From: Chitinimonas prasina
GTDB lineage: Bacteria > Pseudomonadota > Gammaproteobacteria > Burkholderiales > Chitinimonadaceae
Direction: 5' to 3'
NCBI RefSeq assembly: GCF_030160395.1
Contig: NZ_BSOG01000006.1
Location: 62,001 to 126,000, forward strand
DNA length: 64,000 nt
Shown in pieces: positions 8,822 to 17,300 of this stretch. Position numbers and translations under genes: made by a program. How positions within the stretch are numbered: position 1 is the stretch's first letter; each line of letters starts with the position of its first letter. The notes below the pieces were generated by a model, which saw nothing but the letters and a program-made list of their open reading frames with translations, had not been told where the DNA came from and searched no databases.

Positions 8822-9196
8822 CTATGGCATACCGTCTTGAAGTTCACCAATGTTACGCTGCTGTTCTACAGATTTCTCGCGGGCTTCAATCATTTGTGTC
8901 AATCTGTCGAAAGTGATTTCATAGTACTTCCCAGGCAACGAGAAAGTTTGGTTGTCAAGAATCTCAAATGCTACATACCCAACTTGAAGAGCATCAAGCC
9001 GCCTAATTAAGTCCAAGAGTTGATTCGGAAAATCTGGATTGTTCCGATCAAATATTGCCCGTTCCAGCAATGGGGTGCCATTAGCAAAAGATTGGTTTAT
9101 TAGTGACAATCCAATACCTAGTTTTTCTCGAATAGCCCCAATTGCTTCAATCTTCTTGGGGCCAAAGTCACGAATAAACAGAGTCACTTTCGACAT
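8822..9196 (-). CDS. Small hypothetical protein with L7/L12-like N-terminal pattern
   Basis: 124 aa, soluble. Strong ribosome site (AAGGAG, 7 nt from ATG). The N-terminal half (KKIEAIGAIREKLGIGLSLI and the following helix) follows the beta-alpha-alpha pattern of the ribosomal L7/L12 C-terminal domain, a fold I have seen reused in small immunity-like proteins. That is a pattern impression, not an alignment. It belongs to the same minus-strand series of candidate immunity genes. Confidence 0.55.
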   Translation of the reverse strand: MSKVTLFIRDFGPKKIEAIGAIREKLGIGLSLINQSFANGTPLLERAIFDRNNPDFPNQLLDLIRRLDALQVGYVAFEILDNQTFSLPGKYYEITFDRLTQMIEAREKSVEQQRNIGELQDGMP

Positions 9197-9283
9197 GTGG
9201 ATGCTCCTTAAAGCTGATCAGACATATCTGGATTAACATGAACACTATGAGAAAGCATAGGGTCAGGTCTCAATACTGTTCGG

Positions 9284-9407
9284 TTAGATTGTTCGCGCGA
9301 TTGCCGCTATCCACGACGATAGCCACTGGATTGCACCGTAGTCATGGACGAGCCCAAGTTGTTCATCCACGGTAGCAACCGCTAAAATCAATCCAACTGA
9401 ATGCATA
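9284..9407 (-). pseudogene. Short frame between two repeat arms, possible tail fragment
   Basis: Leaving repeat 4 on the minus strand, a frame of about 40 codons (containing VDEQLGLVHDYGAIQWLSSW) runs to a TAA at 9284. A partial repeat arm (GGGTCAGGTCTC, 9263-9274) follows. There is no ribosome site. It may be another gene-tail scrap or may not be coding. Confidence 0.25.
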
Positions 9408-9467
9408 GGGTCTTGTATTTTGCATTCCAAGACTGTTTGGAATATGCAAAATACAAGACCTGACTCC
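9408..9467. repeat. REP-like palindromic repeat, copy 4
   Basis: Arms GGGTCTTGTATTTTGCATTC and ATGCAAAATACAAGACCTGA; the core is CCAAGACTGTTTGGAAT. Same family as copies 1-3. A partial arm is also present at 9260-9275. Confidence 0.85.
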
Positions 9468-9490
9468 ATTTTTGCTCTTGGCTTAGTGTG

Positions 9491-10018
9491 CTACTGCTCG
9501 GCCTCAAAATCTCCCTCGTCTAGGCGCTCCAGGAACACACCCGCAATGCCTGGCGATAGTTCCAGCACGGCTTCGGCGATCTGATGTTGGCCCTTGGCCG
9601 CCGCAATTGCGGCAAGTGCGCAACGAACCATGCCTTCGTCCCAGTCGGCAGTTGCACCAAGGGCGACAAGCGATGGCATTCGCGCTAGCGCGGCACGGTA
9701 GGCCGCTTCCAAGTTTGGTGGCACCACAGCGCCTTGCTTGCGACGACAAATCTCCACCCACGCAGGGAACTGGAAATAGTCGCTGCCGGCCTTTTCTGGC
9801 GCCAGCGCAAGCGCTTCGACAATATGGGGTACTGCTGCAAACGACGCAGAATACACGTCGCCTTGGTGTGCAAGCGCGCTCCAAATGTCAAACCAAATGG
9901 CTTGGTTGTGGGACGGCAGGCCGTTTTCGGATAGTTGCGCCAGCATCGGCGGAATATCTGTTGCGGAACCATATGCATGGTCAAGCGTTGACCACGTTGG
10001 GTCTTCGAGGTTTAGCAT
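9491..10018 (-). CDS. HEAT-like hypothetical protein (possible immunity protein)
   Basis: 175 aa, soluble, mostly helical, Ala/Leu-rich. The segment around residues 40-75 (WFDIWSALAHQGDVYSASFA then AVPHIVEAL) recalls HEAT-repeat proteins found as orphan genes in toxin-immunity regions. No clear Shine-Dalgarno lies before the ATG. GC content is higher than in the neighbouring small genes, suggesting a separate origin. Function unknown. Confidence 0.5.
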   Translation of the reverse strand: MLNLEDPTWSTLDHAYGSATDIPPMLAQLSENGLPSHNQAIWFDIWSALAHQGDVYSASFAAVPHIVEALALAPEKAGSDYFQFPAWVEICRRKQGAVVPPNLEAAYRAALARMPSLVALGATADWDEGMVRCALAAIAAAKGQHQIAEAVLELSPGIAGVFLERLDEGDFEAEQ

Positions 10019-10112
10019 TTTTGTAACGCTATGGCGTGTTTGGGTTGGGGGATGGGCGCTAACAGTTCTGACGCCAATGCTGCATTAGCATTACCAGGTT
10101 GCGCGATACGCT

Positions 10113-10574
10113 TTATCGAGCGCCAATCAATGGGCGCGTCTCTGGGTAGGCACGAATTAATGAGGCTTCCATCTCCGCAGGAAGTCCGATGAAAATCGTC
10201 GCACTGCTATCCCAGCAGGCAATTTCGAACAGTGCACCAGCAAGCTGCGGCATTGGCTCGGTTCCTTTCCAATAGTTCGGGTTGCCTTCAACGTATGGTA
10301 CTTCCTCGACTGCCGAGCGGTGTCCGGTCGGAACTGCGCTGAACACGGCCCAGATGAATTGCACATCATTGTTCTGAAGGAAGTCCGAAAGCTGCTGGCC
10401 GCATATCCATTGGTCTTCCGAATGAAAGTCAGTGCCGTAGTAGTTGGTCTCTATGTCGCTGATGTACCAGTCATAGTCAGCAGCACAGACACCAAGTGCA
10501 TCCAGCATCAAGCGTATGTCGGTGAAGTAGGGAACCTGCTCGGTTCGTTCAAGGATAAGGTTCATCGCGGACAT
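10113..10574 (-). CDS. Small hypothetical protein beside the solitary transposon end
   Basis: 153 aa, acidic and aromatic-rich, soluble. AGGA lies 5 nt before the ATG at 10574; a second ATG 9 nt in is possible. Central region about 40-100 contains DFHSEDQWICGQQLSDFLQN. I do not recognise the family; size and context fit an immunity protein. It sits 82 bp from the 318-bp transposon end, much as a barstar gene sits beside the matching end at 56.9 kb, so it may be cargo of the older element. Confidence 0.5.
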   Translation of the reverse strand: MSAMNLILERTEQVPYFTDIRLMLDALGVCAADYDWYISDIETNYYGTDFHSEDQWICGQQLSDFLQNNDVQFIWAVFSAVPTGHRSAVEEVPYVEGNPNYWKGTEPMPQLAGALFEIACWDSSATIFIGLPAEMEASLIRAYPETRPLIGAR

Positions 10575-10656
10575 TTGTCCTAGTCAATCGAACGCGGTGT
10601 TCAGACAAGGGGCTGGCAGTACGATGTTGCGCGCCAATTTGGGGCCGAGCACCGGC

Positions 10657-10974
10657 GGCAACTTTATGCTTCCCATATGGTTCCATGCTGCACGAAAAGC
10701 GGCAACTTTATGGTTCCACACGTGAGAAGCGGGAAGCATAAAGCTGCCGTTTTGCGAAAAACGAAGCATAAAGCTGCCAGTCCAATGGCATACGTGTGGA
10801 AGAGTGAGGCTTAGGGGGTAAACCGCTGAAACCGTTGAACGGCCTGGCTTTGAAGCAGACGAGGGGCGGGCGGGAAGAGCGGCTGAAGTGACGGTTCTTA
10901 CGAGGTTTGTAAGAAAACACAACAAAATGGAAGCATATACTTGCCGCAGCGGCAACTTTATGGTTCCCGTCACA
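10657..10974. mobile_element. Solitary Tn7-like transposon end (older element)
   Basis: 318 bp, collinear with and exactly as long as the end at 56893-57210. It holds the same series of 17-bp TnsB-site-like motifs: GGCAACTTTATGCTTCC, GGCAACTTTATGGTTCC, two inverted copies, a degenerate GGAAGCATATACTTGCC and a terminal GGCAACTTTATGGTTCCC ending in CACA. The last 50 bp differ at one position from the other copy; the middle is more diverged. No transposase gene or opposite end for this copy is visible to the left, so it is a relic. Confidence 0.8.
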
Positions 10975-10979
10975 ACTAG
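10975..10979. other. Target-site duplication ACTAG, left copy
   Basis: The five bases between the end of the older element (…CACA) and the start of the 46-kb element (TGTGA…) are ACTAG, identical to the five bases after the far end at 57211-57215. Five-base duplications are the rule for Tn7-family insertion. Confidence 0.8.
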
Positions 10980-11027
10980 TGTGACGGGAACCATAAAGTC
11001 TCCGGGGTCGGGAAGCATAACGTTGCC
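10980..11027. repeat. tRNA-distal terminal repeat of the Tn7-like element
   Basis: The terminal TGTGAC is followed by two TnsB-site-like motifs in the same direction: GGGAACCATAAAGTCTCC (10986-11003) and GGGAAGCATAACGTTGCC (11010-11027). The other end carries six such motifs, so the two ends are asymmetric, as in known Tn7-family elements. Confidence 0.8.
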
Positions 11028-11397
11028 AAACTGCTCGTCGCTGCCTGATTCAACTAATCCTGAGCCCACGCTGGGTGCGCCCTAGGCACGCTGTCAGCGC
11101 TGGGGTAGGGGGCTGCGTCTTGCGGTCACGGATTTGCCCGAATCTCGGCAAGCGGCATCAGCACACCACGAGGCCAGCGAAAAATTTAGGTTAGCTTTGG
11201 ACTTGGGCACTACTGGTGAAAGATGCGGGCTAGCGAGCACGATACAGGGGCGTGACTTGCTTGGGTTGCTACGAGATATCACCCAGGCGAACTAGTCAGT
11301 CTGCCCAGTCCTATCTGGTTCTATTGGCGAATGGTGGACAGTACCGAGTCACTCTAAGCTGGCTCTCACGAGATATAGACGATCGTGAGAGAGCATC
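11028..11397 (+). promoter_or_regulatory. Leader region of narK1
   Basis: About 370 bp between the transposon end and narK1 with no credible gene; the short minus-strand frame at 11094-11282 has no ribosome site. It contains CAGTCTGCCC at 11297-11306, the half-site of the perfect palindrome found before narX (26649-26669), and an adjacent ACTAGT. I see no TTGAT-N4-ATCAA box here, although narK promoters usually have one. Confidence 0.4.
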
Positions 11398-12672
11398 ATG
11401 GCTAAGGACACTACAGCCGGCAACAGTCAGGCTACCTCGGTACTGCTATCCAGTACGTTTGCTTTCACCATCTGCTTTGCGGTCTGGATGATGTTTGCCG
11501 TACTCGGCATACCCATCAAGAAGCAGCTGGATTTATCCGAAACTCAGTTTGGCCTGTTGGCCGCGATGCCCGTGCTGACGGGATCATTGGTGCGGGTGCC
11601 GCTGGGCATTTGGACTGATCGCTACGGCGGACGCATCGTGCTGTTCATCCTGATGCTGTCCACGGTGATTCCCATCTGGCTGATGAGCTATGCAACTGCC
11701 TATTGGCAGTTCCTGGTCCTGGCGCTGTTTGTGGGCCTGGCTGGCGGCTCGTTCTCGGTCGGTACGCCCTATGTCGCGCGCTGGTTTCCCAAGAGCCGCC
11801 AAGGTTTTGCCATGGGCGTGTTCGGCGCGGGCAACTCAGGCTCGGCCCTGACCAAATTCGTGGCGCCTGCGCTGATTGCCGCGGCGGGTGGCGCGTGGGT
11901 GATCGTGCCCAAGGTTTACGCTGTTGCCATGCTGGTGACAGCCGTGCTGTTCTGGTTTCTCTCGGCCAGCAATCCCGCTCATCTGGTCAAGCAAAGTGGC
12001 AGTTTTGGCGAGCAGTTGAAGATGCTGCGAGACCCCCGCGTCTGGCGCTATTGCCAGTATTACTCAGTGGTCTTCGGCGGCTACGTGGGCCTGGCACTGT
12101 GGATGACCAAGTACTACATCGGCGAATACGGCTTTGATCTCAGGCTGGCTGCATTGCTGGCGGCCTGTTTTTCTCTGCCTGGTGGGGTGCTGCGGGCGAT
12201 TGGTGGGTGGGTGTCGGACAAATACGGTGCCTACAAGACCACCTGGTGGGTGATGTGGGTGTGCTGGATTGCCTTCTTTCTGCTCAGCTATCCGCAAACC
12301 CAATTCACCATCCTTACCGTCGAAGGCCCTCGCACCTTCCATATCGGCCTGAATGCGACGCTGTTCACCGTCCTGCTGTTTGTGGTTGGTATCGCCATGG
12401 CGATAGGCAAGGCTTCGGTATTCAAGTTCATATCAGACGAATTCCCCACCAATATTGGTGCGGTTTCTGGCGTGGTCGGTCTCGCTGGCGGCTTGGGCGG
12501 ATTCATCCTGCCCATCATGTTCGGCGCCTTACTGGATCTGACCGGCATCCGCTCCAGTGCCTTCATGCTGCTGTATGGCACGGTCTGCGTCAGCCTGGTC
12601 TGGATGCACTTCAGTTTCCGCCCGGAGAGTGTCGCAGAGGGGCAGCGCGCCTTGGCTTCCCGTGCGGCATAA
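11398..12672 (+). CDS. narK1: NarK1-type nitrate transporter (MFS)
   Basis: Inner-membrane major facilitator importing nitrate, probably by proton symport, to feed the cytoplasmic NarG site. 424 aa with about 12 hydrophobic segments; the conserved MFS loop appears as RVPLGIWTDRYGG (about 68-80), and glycine-rich signature segments follow TM4 and TM10. GAGAGAG precedes the ATG. It is the first gene of the nar cluster, followed 57 bp later by narK2; paired narK1-narK2 before narGHJI is typical of denitrifying proteobacteria. Confidence 0.9.
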   Translation: MAKDTTAGNSQATSVLLSSTFAFTICFAVWMMFAVLGIPIKKQLDLSETQFGLLAAMPVLTGSLVRVPLGIWTDRYGGRIVLFILMLSTVIPIWLMSYATAYWQFLVLALFVGLAGGSFSVGTPYVARWFPKSRQGFAMGVFGAGNSGSALTKFVAPALIAAAGGAWVIVPKVYAVAMLVTAVLFWFLSASNPAHLVKQSGSFGEQLKMLRDPRVWRYCQYYSVVFGGYVGLALWMTKYYIGEYGFDLRLAALLAACFSLPGGVLRAIGGWVSDKYGAYKTTWWVMWVCWIAFFLLSYPQTQFTILTVEGPRTFHIGLNATLFTVLLFVVGIAMAIGKASVFKFISDEFPTNIGAVSGVVGLAGGLGGFILPIMFGALLDLTGIRSSAFMLLYGTVCVSLVWMHFSFRPESVAEGQRALASRAA

Positions 12673-12729
12673 CAGTTCAAAAGCAAGCGCTTACGGATTC
12701 ACTCTTTTCCTCCATCAAGGATATCTATC

Positions 12730-14115
12730 ATGTCCAGTCACGTACTAAAGCGCTGGGAACCGGAAAATACCAGCTTCTGGGAGCAAACCGGTGCGCGGAT
12801 TGCCAATCGCAATTTATGGATCTCCATTCCGGCACTGATGCTTGCCTTCAGTGTCTGGATGCTCTGGAGTGTGGTGGTGGTCAACCTCGACAAGGCAGGT
12901 TTTCAGCTATCCAAGAACCAGATGTTCTGGCTGACGGCACTGCCGGCCTTGTCTGGAGCAACCCTGCGGATTTTCTATTCCTTCCTGGTGCCCATCTTTG
13001 GCGGGCGCAAATGGACGGCCATCTCCACTGCCAGCCTGCTGATACCGGCACTGGGCATGGGATTCGCGTTACGCGACCCCAGTACCAGCTTCCCCACCTT
13101 GCTCATCTTGGCGCTGCTGTGTGGCCTGGGCGGGGGCAACTTCAGCTCCAGCATGTCCAACATCAGTTTCTTTTTCCCCAAGGCTAAAAAAGGCCTGGCC
13201 ACCGGCTTGAATGCCGGGATAGGCAATCTTGGGGTCTCGCTGGTGCAGTTTGTGGTGCCCGTGGTGATATCCATGGGCCTGCTGGGAGCGATGGGTGGCG
13301 AGCCGCAGCAGTATGTGAAGGATGGCGTGGAAAAAAGCATCTGGTTGCAGAATGCCGGCTTTGTCTGGGTGCCTTTTATCATCGCTGCCAGCCTGGCCGC
13401 CTGGTTTGGCATGAATGACATTGCCGATGCCAAGGCGTCGTTTGCCGATCAGGCTGTGATCTTCAAGCGCAAGCATAACTGGCTGATGTGCTGGCTCTAT
13501 GTGGGCACCTTTGGTTCCTTCATCGGCTTCTCTGCAGGCCTTGCCATGCTGACCAAGTCCCAGTTTCCTGGCATCAACCCCACAGCCTATGCCTTTCTTG
13601 GCCCCCTGGTGGGCGCCTTGGCGCGGCCCCTGGGTGGTTGGGTGTCTGACAAGCTGGGTGGTGCGCGCGTCACACTGTGGACCTTCGCCGGCATGATTGC
13701 GGCCGTCTTCGGGGTGCTGCATTACCTGCCACAAGGCGGGCAGGGGGGCGACTTCTATGGCTTCCTGGCCATGTTCATCCTGTTGTTTGCCCTTACCGGC
13801 ATAGGCAACGGCTCTACCTTCCGCATGATTCCAGTGATCTTCCTGACTGAGCGTCAGCGCGAAGCCAGGGGGCGTGGCGAGAAAGCCGAAAAACAGGCGG
13901 TAGTGGATGCCAGCAAAGAGGCGGCTGCCGTACTGGGCTTTTCCGGCGCCATAGGGGCGTATGGCGGCTTCTTCATTCCCAAGAGCTTCGGCACGTCGAT
14001 AGACCTGACCGGCGGGGTGGATGGCGCGCTGTTCTGCTTTATCGCTTTCTACCTGAGCTGCATGGCCATCACCTGGTGGTATTACGCACGCAAGCAAGCA
14101 CCCATGCCTTGCTGA
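12730..14115 (+). CDS. narK2: NarK2-type nitrate/nitrite antiporter (MFS)
   Basis: Inner-membrane major facilitator, NarK2/NarU type, thought to exchange cytoplasmic nitrite for external nitrate. 461 aa, about 12 membrane segments, with the longer cytoplasmic loops typical of this subtype (charged stretch TERQREARGRGEKAEKQAVV around 376-400). AAGGA is placed before the ATG. A strong terminator follows, so narK1-narK2 form one transcript separate from narG. Confidence 0.9.
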   Translation: MSSHVLKRWEPENTSFWEQTGARIANRNLWISIPALMLAFSVWMLWSVVVVNLDKAGFQLSKNQMFWLTALPALSGATLRIFYSFLVPIFGGRKWTAISTASLLIPALGMGFALRDPSTSFPTLLILALLCGLGGGNFSSSMSNISFFFPKAKKGLATGLNAGIGNLGVSLVQFVVPVVISMGLLGAMGGEPQQYVKDGVEKSIWLQNAGFVWVPFIIAASLAAWFGMNDIADAKASFADQAVIFKRKHNWLMCWLYVGTFGSFIGFSAGLAMLTKSQFPGINPTAYAFLGPLVGALARPLGGWVSDKLGGARVTLWTFAGMIAAVFGVLHYLPQGGQGGDFYGFLAMFILLFALTGIGNGSTFRMIPVIFLTERQREARGRGEKAEKQAVVDASKEAAAVLGFSGAIGAYGGFFIPKSFGTSIDLTGGVDGALFCFIAFYLSCMAITWWYYARKQAPMPC

Positions 14116-14120
14116 TCCCC

Positions 14121-14146
14121 AAGCGCCCTTATGGGCGCTTTTTTTT
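14121..14146 (+). terminator. Rho-independent terminator after narK2
   Basis: Perfect 8-bp stem AAGCGCCC/GGGCGCTT, TTAT loop, followed by six further T. Confidence 0.92.
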
Positions 14147-14154
14147 GTGGCCAT

Positions 14155-14193
14155 GTGGGACTAGTCCATATGGCCTATGCGGACTAGTCCCAC
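14155..14193. promoter_or_regulatory. Inverted repeat in the narG promoter region
   Basis: GTGGGACTAGTCC (14155-14167) and its exact inverse GGACTAGTCCCAC (14181-14193) are separated by 13 nt. With no T-run after it, it looks more like an operator or a second stem than a terminator. Single copies of ACTAGTCC-like sequence recur before moaA (near 22425). Confidence 0.5.
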
Positions 14194-14310
14194 TGCGCTG
14201 CCTTACCCCCTCCCTCCGGTGAATGGGAAGCGCAGGCGCAAAAAACTACAGTGGCACTGTCCCAATCGCAGCCCGGGCCACCTTCAGGGTGACCGTCATG
14301 GAGAGCAATA

Positions 14311-17300
14311 ATGAGTCACTTTCTGGATCGACTGAAATTCATGTCGCGCGTGAAGTCCACATTCTCGGACGGTCATGGCGCGGTGGTGGATGAGGATCGC
14401 AAATGGGAAGACGGCTACCGTAGCCGTTGGCAGCACGACAAGATCGTGCGCTCCACCCACGGTGTGAACTGCACCGGCTCCTGCAGCTGGAAGGTATACG
14501 TCAAGAATGGCCTGATCACCTGGGAAACCCAGCAGACCGACTACCCGCGCACCCGCCCAGACCTACCTAACCATGAGCCCCGTGGCTGCCCTCGCGGTGC
14601 TTCATACAGCTGGTATGTGTATTCGGCGCAGCGGGTGAAGTACCCGATGATACGTGGCCGCCTGATCGAGATGTGGCGCGAAGCCCGCAAGACCATGGAT
14701 CCAATCGCTGCCTGGGAATCCATCAGCCAGAACCCCGAGAAAGCCAAGCGCTACAAGAGTGTGCGCGGGCAGGGGGGCTTTGTGCGTGCCGACTGGGATA
14801 CGGCCACCGAGATCATTGCGGCCGCCAATGCACTGACCATCAAGAAATACGGGCCTGATCGCATCGTGGGCTTCTCGCCGATTCCGGCCATGTCCATGGT
14901 GTCCTACGCTGCCGGTGCCCGCTACCTGAGCCTGCTTGGCGGCGCCTGCCTGAGTTTCTACGACTGGTACTGTGATTTGCCACCGGCCAGCCCACAGATC
15001 TGGGGTGAGCAGACCGATGTGCCTGAGTCGGCCGACTGGTACAACTCGACCTACCTGATGGTTTGGGGCTCCAATGTGCCCATGACACGTACCCCGGACG
15101 CTCATTTCTACACCGAGGTTCGCTACAAGGGCACCAAGACCGTGGCCGTGTCGAGCGACTTTGGCGAGATGGTGAAATTTGGCGACATCTGGCTGGCGCC
15201 CAAGCAGGGTACCGATGCCGCCCTGGCCATGGCCATGGGGCATGTGATCCTCAAAGAGTTTCACCTGACAGGCAAGTCAGACTACTTCAGCAGCTATGCC
15301 AAACAGTACACCGACATGCCCATGCTGGTGATGCTGAAGGAGCGCAACGGTTGCCTGGTGCCCGATCACTTCCTGCGTGCAGCCCACCTGGCGGGCAATC
15401 ATGGCGAGGCAAACAATCCGGAGTGGAAAACGCTGCAGATTGATGCCCGTAGCGGCGATGTCGTGGTGCCTAACGGCACCATCGGTTTCCGCTGGGGCGA
15501 GGGCAAGGTCAATGATGGCGAAAAGGTGGGCCGTTGGAATCTGGAACAGAAGGATGGCGGTAGCGGCCGCGAGGTCGATCCGCTGCTCAGCCTGATTGAT
15601 CAGCGCGATGACGTAGCAGGCGTGGGCTTCCCCTATTTTGGCGGGGAGCACGATGAGCTGCTGGTGCGCAACGTACCGATCAAGCGTATCGCCCTGGCCG
15701 ATGGCACAACCGTGTCTGTGGCAACTGTGTATGACCTGCAAATGGCCAATTACGGCGTAGACCGTGGCCTGGGTGGCGGCAATGTCGCTGCCAGTTTTGA
15801 TGATGACGTGCCCTATACCCCGGCCTGGCAAGAGAAACACACCACAGTGCGGCGCGAACTGGTGATCCAGGTTGCACGCGAATTCGCCCAGAATGCCCAC
15901 GACACTCATGGCAAGAGCATGGTCATCGTCGGCGCAGCGCTGAACCACTGGTACCACATGGACATGACCTATCGCGGCATCATCAATATGCTCATGATGT
16001 GTGGCTGCGTGGGCCAGAGCGGTGGTGGCTGGGCCCACTATGTGGGCCAGGAAAAACTGCGGCCCCAGTTTGGCTGGGCCCCGCTGGCTTTCGCCAGCGA
16101 CTGGCAGCGCCCACCGCGGCAGATGAATGGCACCAGCTTCTTCTATGCCCACACCAGCCAGTGGCGCCACGAAAAGCTGCACGTGGACGAGATACTCGCC
16201 CCCACGGCAGACCGTGCCAAGTATGGCCGCATGAGCATGATAGACCTGAACGCCAAGTCCGAGCGCATGGGCTGGTTGCCGTCGACGCCGCAACTGCAGA
16301 CCAATCCGCTGGACGTGGTAGCTGCGGCCGAAGCAGCCGGCCAAGATCCGGTGGCCTATGCCGCCGCACAGCTCAAGTCGGGCAGTTTGCACATGAGTTG
16401 TGAAGACCCGGACAATCCGGCCAACTTCCCCCGCAATATGTTTGTCTGGCGCTCCAATATTCTTGGCTCCAGCGGCAAGGGGCATGAGTATTTCCTCAAG
16501 TACCTGCTGGGTACCCAGAACGCCCTGTTCGCCGACGAGGCCGACGCCATCCGGCCATCCGAGGTGAAGTTCCACGAGCAGGCTGCCGAGGGCAAGCTGG
16601 ATCTGCTGACCGTGCTGGACTTCCGCATGAGTACTACCTGCCTGTATGGCGACATCGTGCTGCCTACCGCTACCTGGTATGAAAAGGACGACCTCAATAC
16701 CTCGGACATGCACCCCTTCATCCACCCTCTCAGCGAGGCCGTACAGCCGCTATGGGAGAGCAAGACGGACTGGGAAATCTACAAGCTGCTGGCAAAGAAG
16801 TTCAGCGACATCGGCGGGCCGTATCTCGGCACTCGCAAGGACATCGTACTGACGCCGCTGATGCATGACACCCCGGGCGAACTGGGCCAGCCGCTGGAGC
16901 CCAAGGACTGGAAGCATGGTGAATGCGACCTGATACCGGGCAAGACAGCGCCCAATATGACCGTGGTGGAACGCAACTACGCCGATATCTACAAGAAGTT
17001 CACCTCCATCGGCCCCTTGCTCGACAAGCTGGGCAATGGCGGCAAAGGCATCAACTGGGATACCAAGCACGAAGTGCATGAGATTGCCGGCCTGACCAGG
17101 ACCGTGACCGAGCCGGGCGTGAGCCAGGGGCGGCCACGGCTGGATAGCGCGATCGATGCTGCCGAGATGATCCTGACTTTTGCGCCTGAGACCAATGGCC
17201 ATGTGTCGGTCAAGGCCTGGGACGCTCTGAGCAAGATCACTGGTCGAGACCATACCCACCTGGCAGTCGGTCGCGAACACGACAAGATCCGGTTCCGTGA

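Noticed and set aside
11094-11282. Short minus-strand frame between the transposon end and narK1
   Set aside because: No ribosome site, no protein-like pattern.
14147-14310. FNR box expected before narG
   Set aside because: No TTGA-N6-TCAA match seen here or in the narK1 leader, so none is annotated.
15277-16725. Long open frame antisense to narG
   Set aside because: Shadow frame of a GC-rich gene: no ribosome site and low-complexity composition, while narG on the other strand has all catalytic motifs.
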